From RGEC01 sp964626685 (lineage in GTDB: Bacteria; Bacteroidota; Bacteroidia; NS11-12g; UBA955), in NCBI GenBank assembly GCA_964626685.1, contig CAZVJY010000009.1, positions 1-64,000 of the forward strand: a DNA stretch of 64,000 nucleotides, read 5' to 3'. Both the position numbers and the translations under genes were made by a program. Every line of letters starts with the position of its first letter. The first letter of the stretch is position 1. Positions 43,577 to 53,039 of this stretch are shown piece after piece. The notes under the pieces are model-generated. The model had not been told where the DNA came from, searched no databases, and worked only from the letters and a program-made list of their open reading frames with translations.

Positions 43577-46268
43577 GCTTCGATGATAACGAATCCTTAC
43601 CGAATTTTAATATGTCACGGATAAAATCGAAAGGTTTATAACCATTTATAGCCGCCTGATGATAAATACAGGTAGCAGGTGTCATACCGGGCAGGCTGTT
43701 TACTTCAATGATCCATGTTTCCACTTTGCCGTCTGCCATAATTTTCACAAAGGCATCAATGCGACAATAGCCAGTTACATCCAGGCAGCGTGCCACTGAT
43801 TCCAGTGTCTTGCGCACCTCACTGCTGATGCGGGCCTGCTCTGTGGTATCCCTGCTAAAACGCGAGGGTGTGATATTTTGCCCCTGCCCGGCCAGGAATT
43901 TCTCTTCCAAGCTCAGAATTTCACTTTCGGCAAGTGCCTCACTGGGCTCAAATACTTCGTATCGTAAACTGCCGTCAGATTCAATGTGGGTGAGCATTCC
44001 GCCGGTTATTTCTAAAAATTTAACGGCATCACCTTTGTCAATGAATTTCTCTATCAGCAGTTCATTTTTTGCCGGAAATTCTTCATTGGGAGTTAATCCC
44101 AATTTTTGCCTGATTGCAGAATCATCATCCCCGGTATTGCGGAATATGCCAGATATAAAATCGTGCAGTTCCTGTGCAGATTTAACTTTTCGCACCGCTG
44201 CACTGCAGCCATCATCGGCAGGCTTAGCGATAAGTGGAAGGCCGAAGCGCTGCAGGATCTCATTTTCCACCATCTCGGCATTGGTGAGCCATTCATTTTT
44301 TGATAGCATGCGGTGATCTGCCACCAGAAATCCGTTCTCACGCAGTTTTTGGTTGGTGATAAATTTATTGATGGTAACAGCGGCGCTGTGTTGTTTGCTT
44401 CCGTTGTAAAAAAGGCCATGTTTTTCAAGTTCCTGCTGCAATGTTCCGTCCTCACCCGGTCTGCCGTGAAGTGCAATAAACACTCCGGATACCAATTCAG
44501 CCAGTTTGGCAAAAGTAATTTCCTTGGGTGCCTGGAGCATGCCATCGGGATTGTAGCGATTCGTTATATGGGCAGCTTCATTCGCAATAGCATCCAATAC
44601 TGGATTGTGTTCGAAGTGCAATACCTTTTCACGGATATCATCGGCATTGTCTTTCAGCATAATATTCAGCGGAAGCTGAAATAGCCTGAGATTTTCGGCA
44701 CTGCCGGTCAAAAACACAGGAATGGGCTCATATTCAGCACTGCTGCTGAGTTTTTCATAAATATTGCGGCCACTTTCCATGCTGATATGGCGCTCATAAC
44801 TGTATCCGCCCATGATGACGGCTATTTTTTGTTGTTGCAATTGCCCGGCTGAAAGTGCATCAATCTGCTCATCCAGTTGCCTCAATGTCTCTTTCAATCC
44901 CTGCGATCGCGGCTGTGTTTCGATGCGTTCGGCCAGTGAGTTTCGAATGATGAAGGTAAGAAAACGAGCCGGATTTAAGCCAATTTCAGCAGCCTGATGG
45001 AAGAAGAAACTGCTGGGCATCATGCCGCTGGTGGTGTTGGGGTCGTTCAGAAAAACCTCGTTCTCATCCGATACGAAGCCGTCTATGCGTGCATAAACAT
45101 TGAAACCGAAGAAATCGTAGAGCGAACAGCATGCTGTTCTGATTTCTTCCAGTAATTCAGCCGAACCGGGCATGGGTGTTATTTTGTGGCTCAATCCGGG
45201 CAGGTATTTGCTCCGGTAATCGAAGTAATCGGTTTTCTTCTTGATTTCCGTTGGGGGCAGTGCGATGGGGTTGCCGTTATCATCCCGGATCACTATGCAA
45301 CTGAATTCCCTTCCCTGAATAAACTCCTCAAAAACCACCTCGGTCTCTGCATCCGGTGATTCCAGCAAAACAGCGCTTCCCGGCTCACATAACAAGCTGT
45401 TCAGTTGGTTCAGCAAATCATCAGGCATGTAACACCATTCCCCATTCAGCTGCAATGGCAATCCAAGGCCGCTGCGTATGTCGGTAAATTCCTTGACGTG
45501 ATTAATGCGATTTTCCTCAGATAAAACGGACCAGTCCTCGTGATACAGCTGAATGCGGAAAAAGGCCAGATCTACCGCCTTTTCAAAGTTGCGGTAATCC
45601 GCATTTTTTAGCACACTCACACCCAGCGAACTGCCCTGATTGGCGGGTTTTACAACAAAATGTTCTTTAAACTCACGGTTGTAAAAGAAAAACAGATTTC
45701 CCTTTTCTATGTCGTTGGCCTGAATCCAGGTATCTCGTTTCAGCGTCTGGTAATGGTTTACATACAATCCGGCTCTTTCCTGAAAATCTTTTTGACGGGC
45801 TTTGTTCATGCCCAGAGCAGAGGCGAAAATACCGGAACCGGAGTAGGGGATATTGTGCCATTCCAGCAATCCCTGAATGGTACCGTCTTCACCCAGCGTG
45901 CCATGCAAGGCAAGAAAAGCGAAATCTATATAGTTTTTAAGCTCACCGGCATGAACCACTTTACCCAGAGAATCCAGCATTTTTATTTGCTTAGGCTCAT
46001 CTGGATTAAGGCTTTCTGCATACACCTGAAATCCATGGGAGAGGTCTGGCAGGAAAGAAGCCGGGGGATAGAAATCGCGGATGCTGCCTTTGTAAACGTA
46101 TTCCCAGTTCAGGATAACAAAATTGCCAAAAGAATCCACGAAAACAGGTATGGCCTCAAACAGGTTTTTATCCAGATTGTCATATACGGTGCGGCCACCG
46201 GCAAACGAAACTTCCCGTTCGCGCGAAGCACCTCCAAAGAAAATTCCAACACGGATTTTGGATGTCAT
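43569..46268 (-). CDS. Tandem double D-alanine--D-alanine ligase-like protein
   Basis: An 899-aa protein made of two full Ddl/ATP-grasp modules, residues ~5-450 and ~481-890. Module 1 keeps the ATP-loop KPANQGSSLGVS and the EIKKKTDYFDYRSKY substrate loop, but its metal motif is DPNTTSGMM (409-417) instead of E-x-N-(T/S)-x-PGMT. Module 2 keeps EVNSLPGMT (855-863) but has GCSAAV in the ATP loop and no FYDYxxKY segment. Both keep GGxSxER and ALHGxxGEDG. ATG 46268 lies 5 nt after a -7 box. A single Ddl is about 310-360 aa. Which module is active is not evident. Confidence 0.88.
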   Translation of the reverse strand: MTSKIRVGIFFGGASREREVSFAGGRTVYDNLDKNLFEAIPVFVDSFGNFVILNWEYVYKGSIRDFYPPASFLPDLSHGFQVYAESLNPDEPKQIKMLDSLGKVVHAGELKNYIDFAFLALHGTLGEDGTIQGLLEWHNIPYSGSGIFASALGMNKARQKDFQERAGLYVNHYQTLKRDTWIQANDIEKGNLFFFYNREFKEHFVVKPANQGSSLGVSVLKNADYRNFEKAVDLAFFRIQLYHEDWSVLSEENRINHVKEFTDIRSGLGLPLQLNGEWCYMPDDLLNQLNSLLCEPGSAVLLESPDAETEVVFEEFIQGREFSCIVIRDDNGNPIALPPTEIKKKTDYFDYRSKYLPGLSHKITPMPGSAELLEEIRTACCSLYDFFGFNVYARIDGFVSDENEVFLNDPNTTSGMMPSSFFFHQAAEIGLNPARFLTFIIRNSLAERIETQPRSQGLKETLRQLDEQIDALSAGQLQQQKIAVIMGGYSYERHISMESGRNIYEKLSSSAEYEPIPVFLTGSAENLRLFQLPLNIMLKDNADDIREKVLHFEHNPVLDAIANEAAHITNRYNPDGMLQAPKEITFAKLAELVSGVFIALHGRPGEDGTLQQELEKHGLFYNGSKQHSAAVTINKFITNQKLRENGFLVADHRMLSKNEWLTNAEMVENEILQRFGLPLIAKPADDGCSAAVRKVKSAQELHDFISGIFRNTGDDDSAIRQKLGLTPNEEFPAKNELLIEKFIDKGDAVKFLEITGGMLTHIESDGSLRYEVFEPSEALAESEILSLEEKFLAGQGQNITPSRFSRDTTEQARISSEVRKTLESVARCLDVTGYCRIDAFVKIMADGKVETWIIEVNSLPGMTPATCIYHQAAINGYKPFDFIRDILKFGKDSLSSKHE

Positions 46269-46273
46269 TGTTG

Positions 46274-46281
46274 CAAATTTA
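46274..46281 (-). promoter_or_regulatory. -7 box TAAATTTG of the double ddl-PASTA operon
   Basis: Perfect TAnnTTTG 5 nt before ATG 46268; it rules out the ATG at 46295. Confidence 0.62.
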
Positions 46282-46340
46282 TACCAAGCCAGCATGGTTT
46301 ATCCGTGATGTAATACACATGCTGTGGATGCGTACTTAAA

Positions 46341-46367
46341 ACAGGGCGGTTTTTCCCTGTAAAACCG
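46341..46367. repeat. Two interleaved inverted repeats upstream of the aminopeptidase gene
   Basis: ACAGGG (46341-46346) pairs with CCCTGT (46355-46360), and CGGTTTT (46347-46353) pairs with AAAACCG (46361-46367). The arms are ordered 1-2-1'-2' with one spare base, the layout of an H-type pseudoknot or of two overlapping dyads. The block ends 1 nt before the -7 box of lap, so it is more likely an operator than part of that mRNA. Confidence 0.5.
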
Positions 46368-46368
46368 T

Positions 46369-46376
46369 TAAATTCG
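46369..46376 (+). promoter_or_regulatory. -7 box TAAATTCG of the aminopeptidase gene
   Basis: TAnnTTYG variant 13 nt before ATG 46390. Confidence 0.45.
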
Positions 46377-46389
46377 CAGTTCTTTAATT

Positions 46390-47781
46390 ATGTCAACTGT
46401 CTTATTAATTCAATCGAAAGAAGCGATTTCCGGCGCAAACATACCGGAGCCTGTTAAACAATACTTTCAGGCGGTTTTTGATAGAGATTCATGGAGCCAT
46501 GTCTACCGCGGACAGGAAGGCGTATTTTACCTCGAAAAGGTGGGTAAGACCGAAGGGCATAAAGAAACGGAAAGATTAAGAAAGGCCGGAAGTGTTATTG
46601 CTAAATCGTTAAATTCCGATAAGATCAATTCTGTAAATATACACAACACTGATGCAGCTGCGGATTTTGGGCTCGCGCTGGCAGAGGGTCTGGCACTAAC
46701 CAATTATAAATTTGACAAATATCTTAAGGATCGCGAAAAGACCGCGCTTACGCTCACATCTGTTGAGTACAGGGGAGCAGGTGCGGAGCAGTGGAATGCA
46801 GTGAAAACCATCGTAGAATCTGTATTTGTGGCCAGAGATCTGGTGAACGAACCGGTTTTGGGATTAAATGCAACCGGCCTTGCAGACAAATTTGTTCAGT
46901 TGGGTCAGCAGGCGGGATTCTCGGTAGAAGTTTGGAATAAAGCAAAGATAGAGAGTCAGAAGATGGGCGGTCTGCTTTCCGTAAACAAAGGAAGCCAGGA
47001 TCCTCCCACTTTTAGCATCATGGAATACAAACCGGCCAATGCTAAAAACACGAAACCCATCGTACTCGTTGGTAAAGGCGTTGTTTTTGATACCGGCGGA
47101 TTAAGCCTGAAACCGACACCGGCCAGCATGGATTATATGAAGTGCGATATGGCGGGCTCGGCTGTGGTTGGCGGTGTAATGTATGCCGTTGGTAAGCTGA
47201 ATCTGCCAGTATGGGTAATCGGCCTGGTGCCTGCCACCGATAATCGTCCCGGAGAAAATGCTATTTGTCCGGGTGATATTATCACAACATTCGACGGCAC
47301 AACCGTAGAAGTGCTGAATACCGATGCGGAAGGTCGTTTGATTCTGTGCGACGCACTGGCGTTTGCCAAAAAATATGAACCGGAACTGGTAATGGATTTT
47401 GCAACACTCACAGGCGCCGCTGCCAGGGCTCTCGGAGCATATGGTAGTGCCATGATGGGAACAGCCGATGAATCGGTTAAAAACGCCGTAAAAGCCGCTG
47501 GTGATAAAGTATACGAGCGTCTGGCAGAATTTCCATTGTGGGAAGAATACAGCGAGGAGATGAAAGGTGATATCAGCGACCTGAAAAACCTGGGTAAAGC
47601 CGAAGGTGGAGCTCAGACAGCAGGCGCTTTCCTAAAATACTTTACCGATTACCCCTGGCTGCACTTTGATATCGCCGGTACGGCATTTAATCATGCCCCT
47701 GATGCGTACCGCGTGAAAGGTGGAACAGGTGTGGGTGTGCGCATGGTGGTGCAGTTTTTAATCAATAAAGCGAATGGATAA
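46390..47781 (+). CDS. Leucyl aminopeptidase (M17)
   Basis: A 463-aa cytosolic dizinc aminopeptidase. The N-terminal domain is variable; the catalytic half carries GKGVVFDTGGLSLKP (metal Lys and Asp), KCDMAGSAVV, and the signature NTDAEGRL. The C-terminal FDIAGTAF and KGGTGVGVR segments also match. It probably acts in peptide turnover. It overlaps pdxA by 8 nt. Confidence 0.94.
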   Translation: MSTVLLIQSKEAISGANIPEPVKQYFQAVFDRDSWSHVYRGQEGVFYLEKVGKTEGHKETERLRKAGSVIAKSLNSDKINSVNIHNTDAAADFGLALAEGLALTNYKFDKYLKDREKTALTLTSVEYRGAGAEQWNAVKTIVESVFVARDLVNEPVLGLNATGLADKFVQLGQQAGFSVEVWNKAKIESQKMGGLLSVNKGSQDPPTFSIMEYKPANAKNTKPIVLVGKGVVFDTGGLSLKPTPASMDYMKCDMAGSAVVGGVMYAVGKLNLPVWVIGLVPATDNRPGENAICPGDIITTFDGTTVEVLNTDAEGRLILCDALAFAKKYEPELVMDFATLTGAAARALGAYGSAMMGTADESVKNAVKAAGDKVYERLAEFPLWEEYSEEMKGDISDLKNLGKAEGGAQTAGAFLKYFTDYPWLHFDIAGTAFNHAPDAYRVKGGTGVGVRMVVQFLINKANG

Positions 47782-48844
47782 GATAAAGCCTGTAATCGGG
47801 ATAACACAGGGCGATCCCAACGGTGTAGGATTGGAACTCATCATACGCACGTTCGCCGATGAGCATATTTACAAATATTGTACCCCTGTTGTTTATGCAT
47901 CGCCTAAAAGCTTTGTGTTTTACAAAAAGCAGCTGAACCTTCAGGAGCCAATGTACCATTTGGTTCAGAGCGCCGCCGAAGCCAAAGAAGGTAGACTGAA
48001 TCTGGTGGTAAGCAGCGATGCAGGTATGGAAATTACGCCCGGTCAGGCCTCTGATGCTGCGGGTAAAGAGGCATTGCTGGCTCTGGATAAAGCGCTTGCC
48101 GATGCCGCTGCCGGACATTTGCAAGCCATGGTTACGGCACCGCTTGATAAAAATACTGTGGCGGCCAACCTGTCTGGTTTTAGCGGACACACCGGCTACA
48201 TTGCTGATAAACTGGGAGTGGATCGCTATGCCATGGTACTGGTGAGTGAAAATCTGCGCGTGGGACTGGTGACGGAACATTTGCCCGTCAGTCAAATTGC
48301 ACAGGCAATAACAACAGATAAAATCGTTGCCAAGTTGAACATACTTCACGCTTCCTTGCGTGAAGATTTTGCTTGTACAAAGCCACGTATCGCAGTACTT
48401 GGGCTCAATCCGCACGCGGGCGATGGTGGTTTACTGGGAAAGGAAGAGATTGAAATCATCAAACCGGCCATTGCCAAAGTATTTGGTGATGGCAAACTTG
48501 TATACGGGCCATATTCTGCCGACAGTTTCTTTGGCAGTGGTGCCTATAAGAGTTTTGACGGTATACTGGCCATGTATCATGACCAGGGATTAATTCCATT
48601 TAAAACATTTGCTTTTTACGATGGAGTCAATTACACCGCAGGTTTGAATGTAGTTAGAACCAGCCCTGACCATGGCACTGCCTACGATCTGGCAGGGAAG
48701 GGAACCTGCGAAACATTGTCTTTCCGCAATGCGATTTACGAGGCCATCGGTATCGTGAGAAATCGCCTGCAGCATCATGAGGATTATGAAAATCCATTGC
48801 CGTACGCTGAACTGAGAAGGGAAAAGTTCAGAATTGATTTTTAA
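47774..48844 (+). CDS. pdxA: 4-hydroxythreonine-4-phosphate dehydrogenase
   Basis: Oxidises 4-phosphohydroxythreonine in the DXP-dependent pyridoxal phosphate pathway. The 356-aa protein shows ITQGDPNGVGLE, TAPLDKNTV with SGHTGYIAD (metal His), LGLNPHAGDGG (His) and AMYHDQGLIPFK (His), the three metal ligands of the family. Its stop shares TTAA with the convergent 1383-aa gene. Confidence 0.95.
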   Translation: MDKIKPVIGITQGDPNGVGLELIIRTFADEHIYKYCTPVVYASPKSFVFYKKQLNLQEPMYHLVQSAAEAKEGRLNLVVSSDAGMEITPGQASDAAGKEALLALDKALADAAAGHLQAMVTAPLDKNTVAANLSGFSGHTGYIADKLGVDRYAMVLVSENLRVGLVTEHLPVSQIAQAITTDKIVAKLNILHASLREDFACTKPRIAVLGLNPHAGDGGLLGKEEIEIIKPAIAKVFGDGKLVYGPYSADSFFGSGAYKSFDGILAMYHDQGLIPFKTFAFYDGVNYTAGLNVVRTSPDHGTAYDLAGKGTCETLSFRNAIYEAIGIVRNRLQHHEDYENPLPYAELRREKFRIDF

Positions 48845-51800
48845 CGCATCAGCGTCAATACCCCTGATTTATAATAGGGCTTGAAGTTGCTTCTGAAACT
48901 CGCAGTCCAGGTATAAACCCCGTCCGGAGCCATTACGCTTCCGTAATTACCATCCCAGAAAGTCTGTCCTTCGAGGTTTTGCCATATTTTTTCGCCCCAG
49001 CGGTTGTAAATGGTAATTTTCAATTCCTGAACATCCTTTATTGTAGGGCCCCATACGTCATTTCGTCCGTCACCGTTCGGTGAAAACGCTGTTGGTACAT
49101 ACCAGATAAGCTTGCAGTTGCTGCCAATCAGTATTTCGTCGTCTCCGATACAGCCATTGTTGTCTGTTACTTTCACGCTGTACTTGCCATACTGTCTGGC
49201 TACGATGCTGTTGGCCGCAGAACCGGTACTCCAGCTCACCAGCGAATAGCCTCCGCCCACCGTAAGCGGATAATCAAACATTCCGCAAAAAGCGGTATCG
49301 AGACCAAGGTCGGGTCTGGGTGAAGGATAGACCCTAATTAAGACACTGTCGCTGCTGATGCCACACGTGTTGGTTGCTGTCACAACATATGTACCTGCTC
49401 TATTTCCCGTTATCTTTAATCCTGATTCCCCTGTGTTCCACGTATATTGAGCTGCACCTCCCGCGGCAGTGGCGGTTAAGGTGGGTATGGGGCTGACAAT
49501 ATCACAGAATGATAGATCTGACGGGGCAGTTATTTTAGGTGAGCTTAAAAAGATAATGTTAAGGGTGTCCGTATATGTGCCACATTTGTTAGTTCCGCTG
49601 GCCCAATATTTACCGGTGCTTACAATGGTTCTATTGTTAACTACTGATCCATTCTCCCACTGAATTTGGTTCAGGTGCTGAATTGTTCTTGGAACAATTT
49701 GCCAGGAGGCAGCGTCACAAATAATGGTATCAGTACCCACATTTATAAACGGACTGAAACCACGTTCTACGCGGAAACTGGCCTGACTCGTACCACAAAT
49801 ACTTTCAGCAGTAGCTGTAATAATACCGGTATCTTTAATTTTTAGTTGTCTGCCAGTATCGCCTGTGCTCCATCGGATGTTGGCAAAGCTGTTGTCATTT
49901 ACTGTTTGAGTCAGTTGAAAATCATCACACCATAACATTTTACCCAGTGTAAAGGGTTTTGGGATTTTCCCCATCTTAAGTCTCACTGTATCGGTGTAAG
50001 ATTTACAGCTGTTGCTGATATTTACAGTATAAGTGCCTGCTTTGGTGAATGTTCTTGCGGAGTCTTTATTGCCGTCATTCCAGGTTAAAACAGTCCATTT
50101 TGATAATCCTTTGCGTAAAATGCGAAAACTGTCTTTGTCACATATAAGGGTGTCGGTGTCGAATGAAATGGCAGGGATACTATCTGCAGAAATACGCACT
50201 GTATCGGAAAGAGAGCCGCATTGGTTGTTAATATTAACCATGTAGCTACCTGATTTTGAAATGGATATTTCTCTAACAGTATCAGGCGTATTCCATTGGT
50301 AATTGGCCGAAATGGTATCGCTGCCTGATTTCAGTGCAAAGGAGAATGGCTTGCAAAGCAGGGTGTCTTTTTGCCAAATGCCACGGATGGGTTTATATTG
50401 TTTGGTAACCTGAATGGTGTCATAGCGCCATTGACAAATGGGTGTCCACATTGAAAGTGTATACTTGCCGGAGCTGCTGGCAAAGATTTTTTGTGTTGTT
50501 TCTCCTGTATTCCATTCATATTTAATACCCTTAATGGTATCGTTTTTTGCATCCAGCAGAAGGCCATACTTGTCACAAATCAAAGTGTCTTTGGGTAAAT
50601 GCAACTTGGCGCTGGGAGCAATCAGAAATTGCACTGTGTCTGATTTGGAGCCACATCCATATGTGACTGTAACCCAATATTTTCCTGGTTTTTGCACAAT
50701 GAAAAACGGGGAGGTGCTTCCGTTCTGCCAAACATAGGATGCTCCGGGATTTCCGGCTTCAAGAATACGGAAATTTCGATCGCATTGAATTACGCTATCG
50801 TCAAAGTTTATGGGGTCAACCTCAAGCGTATCTCGCCATTTCACCAGTCTGCCAACGAAGGAGTTGTTTCTGTTTGTTGGCGGATTGGGTTTCCATGCAT
50901 TTGCTGTAGGAAAACCAGTGCCAAATCCCCATCCGCCCATGATTATATGCGTCACACATCCCAATCTTCTTGTCTGAACGGCTAAAAAATAGTCAGTACC
51001 ATCACCACCGAAATAAGACAAATACTTGAAGGCGCCATCTATGGACAATTTTCCGATGAAACCGTCCCAGCCGCCCTTCAGCGTCTTTTGATAAGCATCA
51101 GGTGTAACCGGTAGATTGGGACTATTGGTGCTTCCTGCAAACACACACTCATTTTTTGCGTTGATACTAATTCTTTGGCGCCAGGCATATGTGCTATTGG
51201 TTATATAGGTGGTCCAACGGGGAAAAATGCCGTTTTTGAAAATTCGCATGATAAAGTTTGCGCCATTCCATCCTGTGGTAGAACCTCCCGGAAAAGCATT
51301 GGTGGCTGCTGGTAAATCATTGGCTCCGGCAATTCCTTGAACATAAATATCTTCATTGTCATCTACCGTTATGGCAGAAATGTAATCATAACCAGTGGTT
51401 CCGATGTATTTACTAATTAGATATTTGGTAAAACCAGAATCAACTTTAAACAAAAATCCATCATAAGCACCTCCTCTGTAAAAGCCTCCAAAATTGCTTC
51501 TGCCAGGGGTTACTGGAAGATTGTCGCTGTTGGTCCAACCGGCAGCGTATACGTTATTCTTTTTATCAATGCTTAAGGCGTAAACGTATTCAAAGCCAGA
51601 ACCTTTCAGTTCAACACAGTTTAATATTGCACTTCCAGACTGATTGAGTCGAATAATATTCGCTTCCCATGATCCTCCAACCTGTCCTGTGGGATTGATA
51701 TTGGCAGTTATTGGATAGGGGTTGTCGCCATAAGGTGCAACATATACCTGACCGGCAGCGTTTGCCTGAATTACCCAGCAGTATCCTTTTATGTATGTTG

Positions 51801-52992
51801 AGTAAATAAGTGAGCTTCCATTGGATTTGATACCGATTACAAAGCTGGTGTAGGGTGTTGTAACGGGTTTAACAGGTTCAAGTACACCCGGTGTTACAGG
51901 GAAATTAAGCGAATTGGTATATCCGGTAATGTAGGCATCGCCATTTTCAAGTGTGGCCATTGCATAACCGTAGTCGGCAAGCAAACCGCCTATGTAAACG
52001 AAAAAGTCAGGAGCACCGCCTCCGGATGGAATCTTGCACAAATAGGCGTCGGATGCACCAGCAAGCGTGGTGTCATAAGTTCCCGGCTTACCGGGAAATT
52101 TATCGTAAGTAATGCCTGTTATGTAAGAGTTATTGTCGCCGTCTACATTTACATCATATATGTAAGTAAATGGATTTACGAGGCTGCTGCCATAAAAAAA
52201 AGTACTGTAATCCAGGTAAAAAGGGTCAACCACAGCGCCATGGTTATTTTTGAAGTCTTCAGGAAAACGAATTGCAAATGTGCTTTTACCGGTTTGAATG
52301 TACTTTACATCAAGCGCTGTTTGTGCGTCATTTGATTCATAGCTGTATGGAATGCTGTCAATCAGTTGTCCGTATTTGCTGGTGAGCCTGATATTGCCTC
52401 TTTCATCCAGCCCTGTTTCCGTGAAGCCGTTAATGTTGAATTCGATATTGGGATTGATACCCGGTTTGATGATGTAATCTATTTTAAAGATTCCATTTTT
52501 GCTACTAAAGACAGCGTCTACACCTTCGTATAAATTTGTAATTTTAAGGCTTTCAAATTGTTGCGGGTAAACAATGTTGCCGTTTTGATGAATGCTTGCA
52601 TATCCAATTTTGTTTTCAACGGGATTTACAGCTGTGTAACGAAAAGCCTGCGATTGCAAATACCTGATTTCCCAAACCTGAAGAAGAACCTCAGGGTCCT
52701 GCAGTGTTTCTTCACCTGGAACCGGTTTCTGGACAGCAAAGGTTTTATCCTTCGGAGTGGCAATAGTAAAGACAATTTTATCAGAGTAAAAACCAGCCTG
52801 AAAAAAACCGCTGCGAAAGTGGTAAAGACTACCATCATTCCACTGTCCTTCATTTTTCATGAATGTGGTTTTGCCCACCGCTACATCGAGCTGTTTGGGT
52901 AAATCTACTGCATGCAAAAAAGACACGCAAAACAAAAACAACACCAGGAAGGCATGTAGATGTAATGATATTTGACTTGTTTTGCGTTTCAT
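48841..52992 (-). CDS. 1383-aa T9SS cargo: DUF7948-like, SBBP propeller, eight Ig-like repeats, type B domain
   Basis: A giant exported protein with a signal peptide (MKRKTSQISLHLHAFLVLF...FLHA). Residues ~35-265 start with KNEGQWND, the FxxNxGQW form of the DUF7948 domain. Residues ~270-715 carry SBBP beta-propeller units (YITGYTNSLNFPVTPG, YAAGWTNSDNLPVTPG, FAGSTNSPNLPVTPD). Residues ~740-1290 hold eight divergent repeats of about 60-70 aa, each with an early Cys, Y-x-W-(N/S)-(T)G, and G-x-Y then a late Cys. The end (VPTAFSPNGDGRNDVW, IYNRWGEKIW, APDGVYTW) is the type B T9SS signal. Probable adhesin or matrix protein. Confidence 0.88.
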   Translation of the reverse strand: MKRKTSQISLHLHAFLVLFLFCVSFLHAVDLPKQLDVAVGKTTFMKNEGQWNDGSLYHFRSGFFQAGFYSDKIVFTIATPKDKTFAVQKPVPGEETLQDPEVLLQVWEIRYLQSQAFRYTAVNPVENKIGYASIHQNGNIVYPQQFESLKITNLYEGVDAVFSSKNGIFKIDYIIKPGINPNIEFNINGFTETGLDERGNIRLTSKYGQLIDSIPYSYESNDAQTALDVKYIQTGKSTFAIRFPEDFKNNHGAVVDPFYLDYSTFFYGSSLVNPFTYIYDVNVDGDNNSYITGITYDKFPGKPGTYDTTLAGASDAYLCKIPSGGGAPDFFVYIGGLLADYGYAMATLENGDAYITGYTNSLNFPVTPGVLEPVKPVTTPYTSFVIGIKSNGSSLIYSTYIKGYCWVIQANAAGQVYVAPYGDNPYPITANINPTGQVGGSWEANIIRLNQSGSAILNCVELKGSGFEYVYALSIDKKNNVYAAGWTNSDNLPVTPGRSNFGGFYRGGAYDGFLFKVDSGFTKYLISKYIGTTGYDYISAITVDDNEDIYVQGIAGANDLPAATNAFPGGSTTGWNGANFIMRIFKNGIFPRWTTYITNSTYAWRQRISINAKNECVFAGSTNSPNLPVTPDAYQKTLKGGWDGFIGKLSIDGAFKYLSYFGGDGTDYFLAVQTRRLGCVTHIIMGGWGFGTGFPTANAWKPNPPTNRNNSFVGRLVKWRDTLEVDPINFDDSVIQCDRNFRILEAGNPGASYVWQNGSTSPFFIVQKPGKYWVTVTYGCGSKSDTVQFLIAPSAKLHLPKDTLICDKYGLLLDAKNDTIKGIKYEWNTGETTQKIFASSSGKYTLSMWTPICQWRYDTIQVTKQYKPIRGIWQKDTLLCKPFSFALKSGSDTISANYQWNTPDTVREISISKSGSYMVNINNQCGSLSDTVRISADSIPAISFDTDTLICDKDSFRILRKGLSKWTVLTWNDGNKDSARTFTKAGTYTVNISNSCKSYTDTVRLKMGKIPKPFTLGKMLWCDDFQLTQTVNDNSFANIRWSTGDTGRQLKIKDTGIITATAESICGTSQASFRVERGFSPFINVGTDTIICDAASWQIVPRTIQHLNQIQWENGSVVNNRTIVSTGKYWASGTNKCGTYTDTLNIIFLSSPKITAPSDLSFCDIVSPIPTLTATAAGGAAQYTWNTGESGLKITGNRAGTYVVTATNTCGISSDSVLIRVYPSPRPDLGLDTAFCGMFDYPLTVGGGYSLVSWSTGSAANSIVARQYGKYSVKVTDNNGCIGDDEILIGSNCKLIWYVPTAFSPNGDGRNDVWGPTIKDVQELKITIYNRWGEKIWQNLEGQTFWDGNYGSVMAPDGVYTWTASFRSNFKPYYKSGVLTLMR

Positions 52993-53005
52993 GTATTTAA
53001 TTAGA

Positions 53006-53013
53006 CAAAGATA
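53006..53013 (-). promoter_or_regulatory. -7 box TATCTTTG of the 1383-aa T9SS gene
   Basis: Perfect TAnnTTTG 13 nt before ATG 52992. Confidence 0.6.
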
Positions 53014-53039
53014 GGTGTTTGGCTGTTGCCTAACGATTG

